Made by a program: the position numbers and the translations under genes. From positions 5,890,001-5,954,000 of the forward strand of contig NC_052665.1 in assembly GCF_016802725.1 (NCBI RefSeq): DNA of 64,000 nt. The letters run 5' to 3'. Shown piece by piece: positions 11,001 through 19,180 of the stretch. The DNA comes from Solenopsis invicta (Eukaryota > Arthropoda > Insecta > Hymenoptera > Formicidae). Under the pieces are notes generated by a model, which was not told the DNA's origin, did not search any database, and was given only the letters and a program-made list of their open reading frames with translations. The number at the start of each line of letters is the position of its first letter. Position 1 is the first letter of the stretch.

Positions 11001-11328
11001 TCCCCGTTTTCCCGATGTCGTTGCTCGATGTCCACGGTTTTAGATCACGACTGTCGTTCATCACGCCATCACCGCGACGACTTCGGTCCTCCAAGGTTGA
11101 GCTTCTGTCGTAATCGTCGTCGTGCCTCGTGACTTCACGCCATTCCTCTCGCATCGGGGGCTTCGGCAAGAAGGGCATAACCCGCCGCAGGATAAAGTTC
11201 GCACCTTCGTGACCAATTTTCTGCTGAACTTGGACGCCGTTGGCGTTCATCTTGAATCCTTTCAACTCGCGACACAACACGCACCTACAGTCCTCGGTGC
11301 AGCACTGAGCTCGTCTCGTGGACGGCAT
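1862..11328 (-). CDS. ABTB2: ABTB2/BTBD11-like ankyrin repeat and BTB/POZ protein (13 coding exons)
   Basis: Coding exons in transcript order are 11328-10577, 7323-7119, 7011-6688, 6383-5904, 5739-5409, 5204-4969, 4817-4615, 4446-3712, 3527-3259, 3151-2946, 2801-2508, 2333-2151 and 2065-1862. They sum to 4422 nt with every phase matching: 1473 residues and a TAG stop. Order of parts: disordered N-terminus (1 to about 450), family-typical WVDSHNRLVELQQLPWTHHD region and histone-fold-like helices (about 480-700), helical linker, ankyrin repeats (about 898-1112), BTB (about 1291-1400), helical C-terminal tail. In this family the BTB domain mediates dimerisation and is a likely cullin-3 adaptor; the vertebrate paralogue BTBD11 is synaptic. 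The protein is some 400 residues longer than vertebrate members, the excess being N-terminal. It could be orthologous to ABTB2 or to BTBD11; insects probably have one gene for both. Function in this insect is inferred from family only. Confidence 0.93.
2151..2333 (-). CDS. ABTB2: ABTB2-like exon 12: second half of BTB domain
   Basis: Acceptor TTTTCAG; donor AAG|GTATAT. 61 codons reading MVMEFLYHGGCATLEVNQSD, LELMAAANFFQLDGLLRYCE and VSMYIHAK, the typical BTB ending (FLYHG, LLxAANFFQLDGL). Phase 0 on both sides. Confidence 0.96.
2508..2801 (-). CDS. ABTB2: ABTB2-like exon 11: first half of BTB domain
   Basis: Acceptor TTTCACAG; donor CAG|GTATGC. After a linker (DIFCTCFGWEAIKPIRDTTL) comes a standard BTB opening: LSDVQFRVEGRVFYGHKIVL, TSSPRFRNML and ININD-like VQINDIRYHIFQ. 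The conserved Asp of SDV and the His-Lys of GHKIVL are present. Confidence 0.96.
2946..3151 (-). CDS. ABTB2: ABTB2-like exon 10
   Basis: Acceptor TTAATAG completes the split codon to Asp, giving LDITMELRGLKIGWTLHCWM, as in vertebrate members (LDITMELRALGVPW). The rest is helical (VIDQLLQDFLQVCPDDYSTQ and LPLLFNIFRYSK). Donor AAG|GTAAAT, phase 0. Confidence 0.95.
3259..3527 (-). CDS. ABTB2: ABTB2-like exon 9: last ankyrin repeat and acidic linker
   Basis: Acceptor AAATAG; donor AG|GTAAGA. Begins with the repeat SAISVATAHGQRSCLHQLL, then the family-typical segment EKEILSLEEILAEGN, a Gln/Gly/Arg-rich loop, and TKALQEAMYHSAESNHL. Ends in phase 1. Confidence 0.94.
3712..4446 (-). CDS. ABTB2: ABTB2-like exon 8: ankyrin repeats
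   Basis: The largest core exon. It reads GRTDLIAQAMPLLPSTKINT, then a first ankyrin repeat (NDAGFTALMLACINGDESAV, MALLDAGADLNIE). An insertion of roughly 75 Ser/Asn/Thr/Pro-rich residues follows, then two more repeats (HWTALTYTALLGHCNIARIL and TPLQAATASGNNEMVALLLA). Acceptor CATGTAG, donor CAG|GTAATT, phase 2 at both ends. The insertion is longer than the matching loop of vertebrate members. Confidence 0.95.
4615..4817 (-). CDS. ABTB2: ABTB2-like exon 7
   Basis: Acceptor GTTTTAG; donor AG|GTCAGT. Encodes LEHGERGSGIQELAYERAYV, then PPLVEWLRVAAAHAEHRHG and AARLLLPGVDCPVRPIR, close to the equivalent vertebrate segment (PPLMEW, AEHR, AARLLLPGLDC). Ends in phase 2. Confidence 0.93.
4969..5204 (-). 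CDS. ABTB2: ABTB2-like exon 6
   Basis: Acceptor TATTTCAG; donor CAG|GTATGG. Encodes a Ser-rich loop and then the family motif LLTTCVGSMSELIDLISKVA and ALHALFYYMRCSQ, matching the helical linker between the histone-fold-like and ankyrin regions. Ends in phase 0. Confidence 0.93.
5409..5739 (-). CDS. ABTB2: ABTB2-like exon 5: histone-fold-like region
   Basis: Reads ACLRAAAMFAVSGDQL, then VGRFLRWMSDVRLGRMIHEY and AAIYLTAGIENLLEEI, the most conserved part of this family and the centre of its histone-fold-like domain (about residues 588-698). Acceptor TTTAAAG; donor G|GTCTGT, leaving phase 1, which exon 6 completes as Gly. Confidence 0.93.
5904..6383 (-). CDS. ABTB2: ABTB2-like exon 4: start of conserved core
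   Basis: Contains the family-diagnostic stretch WVDSHNRLVELQQLPWTHHD followed by the helical segment LLQRALVRIGRETQRL and the end of exon ADSCTK. Vertebrate family members have the same order (DSHN, PWT, a Leu-rich histone-fold helix pair). The acceptor is duplicated in tandem (CTGCAGCTGCAG), so the exon may start at 6383 or 6377, adding or skipping Leu-Gln. Donor AAG|GTACAT. Confidence 0.9.
6688..7011 (-). CDS. ABTB2: ABTB2-like exon 3
   Basis: Acceptor ACTAAG before 7011 continues the frame as NREKMEDRKIPRNAATPVVK. 108 codons, rich in Ser, His, Arg and Pro, predicted disordered (for example SSPPHRHHRTHSPQQ). The right edge is the least certain boundary of the gene: the best frame-preserving donor is AAG|GTTCCA, which is non-consensus after the GT. 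The open frame itself runs on to 6616. Confidence 0.72.
7119..7323 (-). CDS. ABTB2: ABTB2-like exon 2
   Basis: Acceptor TTTTACAG at 7324 and donor CAG|GTATGT after 7119. It begins with one base completing a split codon, then 68 codons reading PGGGNNREIYSPSYSKDLTE and ending in HHHLSLHELRALQ. The low-complexity His/Pro part suggests disorder. It joins in phase 0 to exon 3. This is the first exon shared by both proposed N-terminal isoforms. Confidence 0.8.
7324..9156. other. ABTB2-like first intron, left part
   Basis: Lies between coding exons 1 and 2. GC content rises to the right. A donor-like CAG|GTAGGG exists on the minus strand near 7635, but the frame before it holds a stop and no ATG, so no further coding exon is called. 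Confidence 0.4.
9157..9359. mobile_element. Diverged MITE with CAC-type ends
   Basis: Left end TA-CACGGAAAG and right end CTGTGTC-CA are roughly complementary. Inner stretches TATCAAAATAATAATGTAG (left) and, on the opposite strand, CATCAAAATAATTGTGTAG (right) form a clear inverted repeat. It lies in the ABTB2-like intron and shares its terminal style with the elements at 22,707 and 24,041. Confidence 0.5.
9360..10576. other. ABTB2-like first intron, right part
   Basis: No exon or repeat recognised; moderately GC-rich near 9,600-10,050. Confidence 0.35.
10577..11328 (-). CDS. ABTB2: ABTB2-like exon 1: N-terminal 250 residues
   Basis: An open frame starts at an ATG at 11328 and has an in-frame TGA a few codons upstream. 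It looks like a free-standing 251-codon gene because a TAA follows directly. However, the last codons contain a GG|GTAAAT donor, leaving phase 2, exactly what exon 2 at 7323 needs (GG+A, Gly). The joined sequence reads WRLRG then PGGGNNREIY. The product begins with a Cys-rich stretch (CCTEDCRCVLCRELKGF), then is charged and low in complexity, with a Pro9-type run (PPAPPPPPPPLP) and many Asp, Glu and Arg. No known domain is recognised. Alternative: a separate single-exon gene. Confidence 0.75.
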
Positions 11329-11406
11329 GTCATTCACGTGAACAGGTCATTCTAGGACGCGCGCGCGGTCTCCGATCGGCCGATCGGCAGAGCGAAATCT
11401 TCGCGC

Positions 11407-11412
11407 TTATAT
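11407..11412 (-). promoter_or_regulatory. Possible TATA-like element before ABTB2-like exon 1
   Basis: The minus strand reads GATATAAGCG about 80 bases upstream of the exon 1 ATG. Position and sequence would fit a TATA element of an internal promoter, but in AT-variable DNA such matches arise by chance. Confidence 0.2.
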
Positions 11413-14400
11413 CTATAGCGCAGATGCGAAAAACGTGAAAGCGTGACCGAAAGATCCGGTTTCCGTCGACGGTATCCCGAATCAATTTCCGATTTAATTG
11501 TACGCGCGTTTCACTGCCGCAGTCACACTGTTATTCAAAATAGTAGGTATGTTTGCATGTATCCCGTTTACAAATGCAGATTTCTGAAACGCCAGCTCGG
11601 CTCGCTCTGCTCTAGCTCGTTCGATCGTACCGTACAATATATTACAGACTTATATTTCGCTGTAGTGCCATAAATTTCCCTCTATCACACGATTATTTTT
11701 ATTTCGCTCAACTGGCTCTCGCGAGCAAATAATTGGAATTCACCGCAAACTTTTCCTGGCGAGATCGTACAGGATGTCGGTTTCACGTCCTGCCACGATA
11801 ACGTGTAACATTGCTCCAGTTTTGAGCGGAGATTCACGCCGCAAAATTTCCTCGCTGATTCATCGAGAATGACAGCGATAAAGATGTCTCATCGATCGAG
11901 CGAATCATCAGGTTGTAATTAGATTTATTAACAATCAATCACTCTGCGGACACTGACGGAAGCTTCGGTTTTTGCTCCACTTAGTATCGATAACACATGA
12001 CACGGAGCGCGGCAAAAACGCGACGAGAAAACGCGAGGATTATCGCGGATTAGTAGGAACGGCTGCAGAAAAAAAGAACCGTATCGATAAATAAACGAGC
12101 CATATAATCACGGCGTTACTCTTTTCCGCTGCATTAGTGCGGTGCAGTCATCATGCTGCATTCAATGTAAACACGCGACTGAGACGACGACGACGACGTG
12201 TTGTACGGCTTCCTGTGCATCGGCACAGGTGAAACGTGTGCGCCACTGCGCCTCCCTCGCGGTGCACCGCACAGAGTCGGGGAAAAGAAGAGATATCCGT
12301 ATCACTTTCCTACCTTCACCATGCGTGCGTGTGCATGCGTGCGCGTACGTGTGCGTGTGCGTACCCCGCCCGCCCGCCCGCCCGCCCGCTCTAGCTTTTG
12401 TTCCGTCGCGCGTAACTATGATATCACGGGAAAAGGAGCTTCGCTGCGCCCAAGTAAAAAAATATATATACGCGTCCGCCGCAAATATAGATATTACGCT
12501 CGGAGACGTTGCCCGCGCTCGCTATTGTCCCCCGCGAACGATCACGCAGAAGCTATTGTAAGACGCGATTCTGGAGTTGAGCCGCCCCACGAATCGATCG
12601 TACGTTTCGAGGACGATACGCGATGTCCGTACTATAACGATACGAAACCAATTGTGTAATAGCGTAACGGAGAATTACGTAATTATATAACGTTGCTAAT
12701 TGTATAACGCCGGACTTGGTAAAACTGACCGTGCAACTCTCCGCGAGCGCGAGTTACACGGGCCTCCCCGTAATCCGGTCGTCTCGGAGGCTTTTATCAC
12801 GATAGCAAGGAGATCTGAGAGGCTTATCTCATAAGAGAGACAGAGAGAAAGAGAAAGAGAGCGCGAGCTGGCTCGGCAAGCCGCGATCGCGACGTGCATA
12901 AGTGCCGGCCGCCACTTGTTAACTGCCATGCTCTTTTCGTTGGCGAGCCGCAGGAAACGGGAGAGCACAAACGAGTATGTGTCTTTACAGAGAAAGATAG
13001 GGAGAGACAGAGAGCCCCACCATATGTTTCGGGGGAGGACTTCCGGCGACCATCCTACTTCCTACGGCCGTGTACTCAAATCGCGTCGCCCTAGTCAGCA
13101 TCCGTGACGGACTTTGACATCGCTTCAGATACGGTGTCATCGTTTTTTTTTGTTTTTTTTTTTTGTTCAGCTTAGACGTAAAGCTGTTGTTCAATCAGCA
13201 TTTTTTTCTCCCACTATATAGTTTTCCCCCGCTATATAGTCAATTCTTTCCATCAATTAATTCTTTTCATTCATTGAAGCTTCTTTCGCGAGACAATCCA
13301 CATCCCAAGATTGATAATCAATTGATAATCGGATGACGATAAACGCAATAGTCTTTTTTTCTCCCAAGACAGCTCTATCCTCCGAATAACATAATGACAA
13401 TATAGGGGGTGTCGTGTTTTAATAATATCTCACGCCTGCGGTTTTATACGGTACTGTAACCTTTTGTATCGCGCGAAATCTGTCCACACGATCGGCAGAG
13501 AAGGTCGACCGTGAGTACCCCCGCACCGCGTTGCTGATTCCTTCCGGTACTGCTTTATTGCGGCGCGTACGAGGAAGATTCCCAGGAGGTATTCCTAGTA
13601 GCAATTAAATGCGTACAGTTGCGCACAGGGTGCTCGACACTCGCTCGCGGAAAACAGGAAGCGAAGTAGGTCAGCGTTAAAATCGTCATTAGAATTATGT
13701 AGCAACGCTCGTCCCCAAATGCGTGCGTCGAGTGTGCATTATGGAATTATATCTGCGAGGATTATAGCGCGAGCGAGGTCTCTCGTGACGTTGACGCAAC
13801 TGGTGTCTCGGGCAATTATGAATACTTATGAGACAATTCGCGTGTCGAAATTGATAATGCGAACGGGGTACGTTGAACGCGTTGCGCCCCATGTTCGACG
13901 AACATCCAGAGTGTTATAGGAATATTATACTTTTCGATCAGAATTATTCAATCATTTCCTATTTAAATTTCTATTGTGTTTTCTAGAGAAAACAGAATAA
14001 TTCAAAACAGTTTCACAATACGTGCCTTAAAATTATACCTTGTAGTTTCCGACAGATTTGAAATTTTAATCGAGCTTGAAATTCTCGAGATATTAATACA
14101 CGTATAAAACTGCTCGTTTAAACTGTTTGTGCGATAAATTAATTTCTAATTTTTCCAATATTTTTTCTATTCACGACAAGATTGTTCGTTCCAACGTTGA
14201 TATTAAAAAAAAATATGATTTAAACATTTTAGATTTTTCGGCTAAAATTAAATCGACAATGCTTCGCCTTAAGATAAATCATCCAGATATTAGCATACGT
14301 CACGCGGCGTGCATTTTCTATTTTTCATTTACCTTCCGTTAGCACAGATTGTATTTAAAGGCTTTAATAGAAGTCAGTTACACAGCGAAAACTACCACGA

Positions 14401-15999
14401 CCGCCTTCAGTTCGCATTACCGTAAATTAACGCGAAAGCAGACAGCTCTACAATCCAGATAAACCGGTATTCCTTATCGCGCGCTGAAAATCTATCTATC
14501 GAAGTCGACTTCATCGCACGAGGAATCATTAAAATCCAGAGTATAAAAATAGTGATGATAATAACAGAGTTTCTAAAAATAAAAAAAAAAACCATAAACA
14601 TAACTAAGTAAACGATTGCTTATTCGCACGGTGATTACGAAAATGGATTCGATAGAGACGCGAGGCGCGAGAGTTGAAACAAGTTCGCACAGTTTCAGCT
14701 GTGGTCTTTTTTTTTAGACCGAAAGAAACGAGATACATCCCTCTACAAAGAGTTTGAAAAATCGATGCCCTCGAAACTGCATATGCATAAGACCGTTTGT
14801 TGAATGAATACTTTTAAGAATGGCCAAATCCGCAACACGTGTCCCGTAGCAGACAAACTGCAAGGAGAGGAAGAGTTCAAGGCAGATATTGTCCGTGCTC
14901 ACGGGGCGAAACTCCGGTGTCAAGGGCGGCGGCGGCGCTCCTACGAGGATATTAAATTATTCACCGAAGCGTGTCTACGCGCCCGTCGTACGTCCGCCGA
15001 ATATTCTCTCGAGGAACGTCCGCCCGTTCATCGACGTCGACGTCGCGTCGGCGGCGGTTCTTCGACGGGCAAGAAGGACGGGAATTACGGTCTCTCTAGA
15101 ATGTGCACAGGCCACCGCGTGTTCGCCGGCGCGCTATAATTTTCCCGTAAACGTTTTTCCCCACGCGAAAGTGGCGCATACGTATATACGTATATCGTAC
15201 GGAGCACACAGGCGGAAGTTCTGCAACGCCGGCTCTCCGCCGGCCGCCTCTATGTGCGTTTTTCGATCCGCCTGCATAAAAGTCGGACGGAGCCGTTAAT
15301 TTGATTCTTGCAATCGCGAGAGGAGGCGGAGAGTCTGATGGTCGCAACGATGACGCACGTGAAAAAGCAACAGTATATGTGCAGCAGCGATATAATAAAA
15401 ATGTCGCGAATAACGTTACTCTGTTTCTTGAGGATGTACCCATCATATCGCTTCGCGAGTGGCAAAGGTTAAATCGCTCGTGCGGTTAATTATTCACCTA
15501 AGAGGTATATCCGACTCGGCGTGGATCGATCGGCATCGAAATGTAATAACACTTCTGGGAGGGGGAGGGAGATTTTAATAATCGTCGGTTCGCGGATGCC
15601 TCACGTAGGGCGTAGCTAATAATAAGCTGGTTATAGGAAGCTCGCCGCGCTTGACGGCTAACGGTTCTCGCGAATGGGAGTGAACGCGCCAGAGAAATTA
15701 AGGGAAATTTTCTTCAAAATCAATATCCTCCTCTCCGCTCTGTGGTCTGCGTGTATTCGCATTTCTTCCATCTCGCAGCGTTGTACAAAAAGTAATAAGC
15801 GCGTACAGTAGGATAACAGAAAACGTGCGCGATTGCAGCATGTAAATCTTCATCTATTGAGTTTCATATTACTTCAGAAGAAATGATGGAGAATTACAAA
15901 AATTAGCAAAGAACTCCCTCCGCAATAAGAATTTCCGCTTCTCTTGCTTCTCTCTGTCAATCGCTGTCCGAGTCGATAAATATAAAAACGAAACTTCTT
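11413..15999. other. Non-coding DNA upstream of ABTB2-like exon 1
   Basis: Mixed composition with CpG-rich blocks. A (CCCG)n tract lies at 12,364-12,389 and a T-rich stretch at 13,144-13,164. Several overlapping short frames exist on both strands in the GC-rich parts, none with convincing composition or splice sites. Confidence 0.4.
12364..12389. repeat. (CCCG)n microsatellite
   Basis: About six copies of the tetranucleotide, just after an alternating GT/GC stretch. Confidence 0.9.
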
Positions 16000-16278
16000 T
16001 ATAAGCGCTACAATATTCCTAGAATATTATAAAAATATTTTACGAATATTATAAAAATATTCTACAAATATGAAAATATTCTACAAATATTATTGTGATC
16101 AAAAATTTATGTAAATTATTATAAATAAAATATTCATAAACTTTCTAATTATTACATTTAAAAGTTATAATATTCTCAATAATTAAAGATATTGAAATAA
16201 ATAATACTTCTCATATATTATTAGAAGTGGACATATAATCACATTTTATTAATATTAAATAATATCGTAGCGCTTATA
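16000..16278. mobile_element. AT-rich MITE with TATAAGCGCTAC termini
   Basis: Inverted ends TATAAGCGCTACAATATT (left) and, on the other strand, TATAAGCGCTACGATATT (right) enclose about 280 bases of very AT-rich DNA inside GC-rich surroundings. Near the left end a unit of about 25 bases (GAATATTATAAAAATATTCTAC) is repeated two to three times. No target duplication is obvious. Confidence 0.65.
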
Positions 16279-18837
16279 GGGTTTATCTGTTTATTTATTT
16301 AATTCTATTCATATCTCTGCTTGTGTTTGGGAGGTGCCTTATTTCCGGCCATAATCATTAGCGCCAGTAGTAACACGTGCACAATCCTACGCGCACGAAG
16401 ATAATGGATGCGTCTCGTCCGTGATCTCGCTCTCTTTCTCCGCCAACGCCGCTGCTAGTAAAAGCTAGTCGAGATCAACGCTATGCAACGAAAGGAAAAA
16501 AAAGAAGGCAAAGTAAAGCGGAAAGAGCCATTAACCCAAATATCTGCCGCGGATTCACCTCGAATCAGCGTTTCCCCTCGTACGCATTCTCAATCGCGAC
16601 GACGAGCGGCGGCGGCGGCGGCGGCGGCTCGTCGCATCGTCGCATCGTCGCATCGTTCCCAGATAACGCGACTTTTCCCGCGAGTTTCCGACTTTCGGAT
16701 AACTAATTAAAAGCGAGCTCTCCCTTCGCACGATCGCGCGCGCACATGCCTATAATGGCAAGCTAATTTCTATTTCATCCTAATTCTCTGCCGCCGCCGC
16801 CGCCGCGCCGAGAAAATGAATCGGACGATTGAACGTTGAATATAACGAGATGCGGGGCGAGAGTAAAAGTTTCTGCTAACGAGCGCCAGTGCATGGGACG
16901 AGAGGCGCACAATAGCGGCGTATAATAGCGGCGCACAATAGTGGTCACCAACACAGTCGAGGATCCCCGAGAATGCGCGAAATGCGTATCCAGTTGTGCC
17001 GCAAAACGCCGGATATTCGAATGCGTTGCAGCGTTCGCTTGTATCCCATTATGCGCGTCCGGATGCTTTCTCGCGCGGATGCATCATCTTTCGCGCGACA
17101 AGGACGGGAATAGGACCCACTTGTCCCGTCACAGAGTAATAAAGAGATGCAGAGGAGACCGTCGCGTCGCGTTGACAGAAACGGATTTTCTTACATTTTT
17201 CAGACATCTTATATCAACATATTCCATATAGATTTCTGAAACCCTATAGTCGCGAGAATCGAAAGTCATGTCGATGAAACTGAATAACAGAGAGAAACCA
17301 ACTATTCAGTCGTCAGGTCTCCCGAGATCGGATCAGTTGTAATTGCCTCGTAAATTTCAACGATCCCTAACGACATGACTAATTCGATGCGCAAAAAAAT
17401 GAGCGTTATAAAAATTAAAATATGTAACATTCAACAATATTAAATTTACGAGTCTCTTATGCAAAAATTTATCGCAAATCTTTAATATCGATTCAAATAA
17501 TCGTGCCAATCATCGAGAATCGAATTCCAAATTGACGAAAATGTACCGACGATCGATTTATTATTGTGTGTAAATCTTTGTACACGGATAACAGAATCTT
17601 TGTTGTAAATCTGAGGTGGTTATCGTCATTCGACATTAATCGCAACTTTACGTAAACGTATAATCAATAGACACGTTAAATAAGCTCATATGTAATCACG
17701 CACAATTATTTTGTATTATACATACCAATCACGTGCATACATTAGTTTTACTAACTAGACAGCGTGTATAAAATAATAATTAAGCAATTATTAATTGATT
17801 ACATTTTCTAGAATAAGAAACTAGACGTATATATTTTATACTTAATTTCCTCTGCAAAGAAAATATCTGAACGACGTTCGCGAATGAAATACTTTGTCGT
17901 CTCCGTTACGTATTAAATATTTTAAAGTTTATAAATACACACGCGCGCACATATAAATCGAATACAACGACCAAGATTGATCAAAGTATTTCCAACTTTT
18001 TTTTTTCTTTCGTGATACGTTGCCAAAGTGTGTCAGATGAAAGTCCGAGATGAAAGTGGGATCGGGGCTATTGAAGCTACGTCTAGGTTGAAATTATCTC
18101 GCAAACGCAATATATCGCATAGTCGACGAACAACGACGCAATATTGCGACCGAGTATCAACTGACTTGGCTCTTTTGCTTTAACGGTAGAGTCTCACGAA
18201 TACACTCAGGAATTCGCACACCATGCAGGTGCGAGGACCCGAAAGGTTAACCGAGACGTCTCTACGGGCTCAACGTCCTCGGCTTTGTATCTCGGCTTTT
18301 CAGCGATCCCTGTCGTAGACACCCATTGTGTTCGACGGATTCGCTCCTTTTCACATTTTCTTACGTTCGCGCATTTTATGGCGACAGGACCTGACCCAAA
18401 TAACCAGGAAAATAATTTTTCCTCTATTCATCCATTGAAAAAAAAAAGGGGGAAAGACATTCAACGTTTCCTTTAAACGTTATTTAAGGCAATAATTTTC
18501 AAAGTTTATTCTATCCCATATATAAGGTGCACTCAATTGTGGGGCTGCGGTTCTCGGATAACGACAAGTGACGAATAGCAATAGCGACGAACGTAAATAA
18601 CGCGTCGAACGGTATCTAATTTCAGTGCACGGGGTCGACAGTCGGATGCAACTCCTGGACGATTTTAATCGATCCTTATCGCACCTAGCGGACTGCCGAG
18701 CGGGCGACCATTAATCAGATCTTCATTAAGATTGGCATCGATTACTAAGAACGCGCGAATGCAGGGAAGCGTCGCGACGGCGGCGGCGGCGGCGGCGTGG
18801 CGATGGCGAACGACGAAAGAAGAAGGAAAGCGCTTAC
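16279..18837. other. Non-coding DNA with GGC tracts
   Basis: Holds (GGC)n at 16,606-16,628, (CCG)n near 16,790-16,806 and (GGC)n at 18,776-18,797, otherwise nothing recognisable. Confidence 0.4.
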
Positions 18838-19070
18838 CGTCGTGGCTTCGGACGGAGTATCTCGTGACCCGAATCGGATATGCAGATGCTCAGGCTCAGC
18901 GGTCCCCCGTAGTGCTCCGAGGGAGTGCTCGCAGTTTGCACGGTCGACTGCTGAGGGCTGGAGATACCGCTCCAGCCGGAAGTGCCGCTTAGGAAGAGCG
19001 GCTGCTGTCCGCACCCGCCGTCCATCGTCGGCCGTTCCAGATTCATCGTGTCCTCCGGGAGCTAGCACCG
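18838..19070 (-). CDS. Alternative first coding exon, probably of the ABTB2-like gene
   Basis: The exon is bounded by acceptor TTTTTCAG (before 19070) and donor ACG|GTAAGC (after 18838). An ATG at 19046 is preceded by an in-frame TAG inside the same exon, so it is a true start with an upstream leader exon. It encodes 69 residues beginning MNLERPTMDGGCGQQPLFLS, with a Ser/Thr/Gln-rich middle and ending SICISDSGHEILRPKPR. It ends in phase 2, the phase required by exon 2 at 7323; it cannot be joined to the exon at 11328 without a stop. I infer an alternative N-terminus (total 1292 residues). The alternative is the start of an unrelated minus-strand gene. Confidence 0.6.
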
Positions 19071-19131
19071 CTGAAAAACCTGCAAATTATCACGCGTGTT
19101 ACACGCTACGCAACATCAGCCTCAGTAATAA

Positions 19132-19180
19132 TAATCATCATCATCATCATCGTCGTCGTCGTCGTCGTCATCCTCATCAT
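19132..19180. repeat. ATC/GTC trinucleotide microsatellite
   Basis: Compound (TCA)n(TCG)n tract just upstream (in minus-strand sense) of the exon at 18,838-19,070. Confidence 0.9.
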
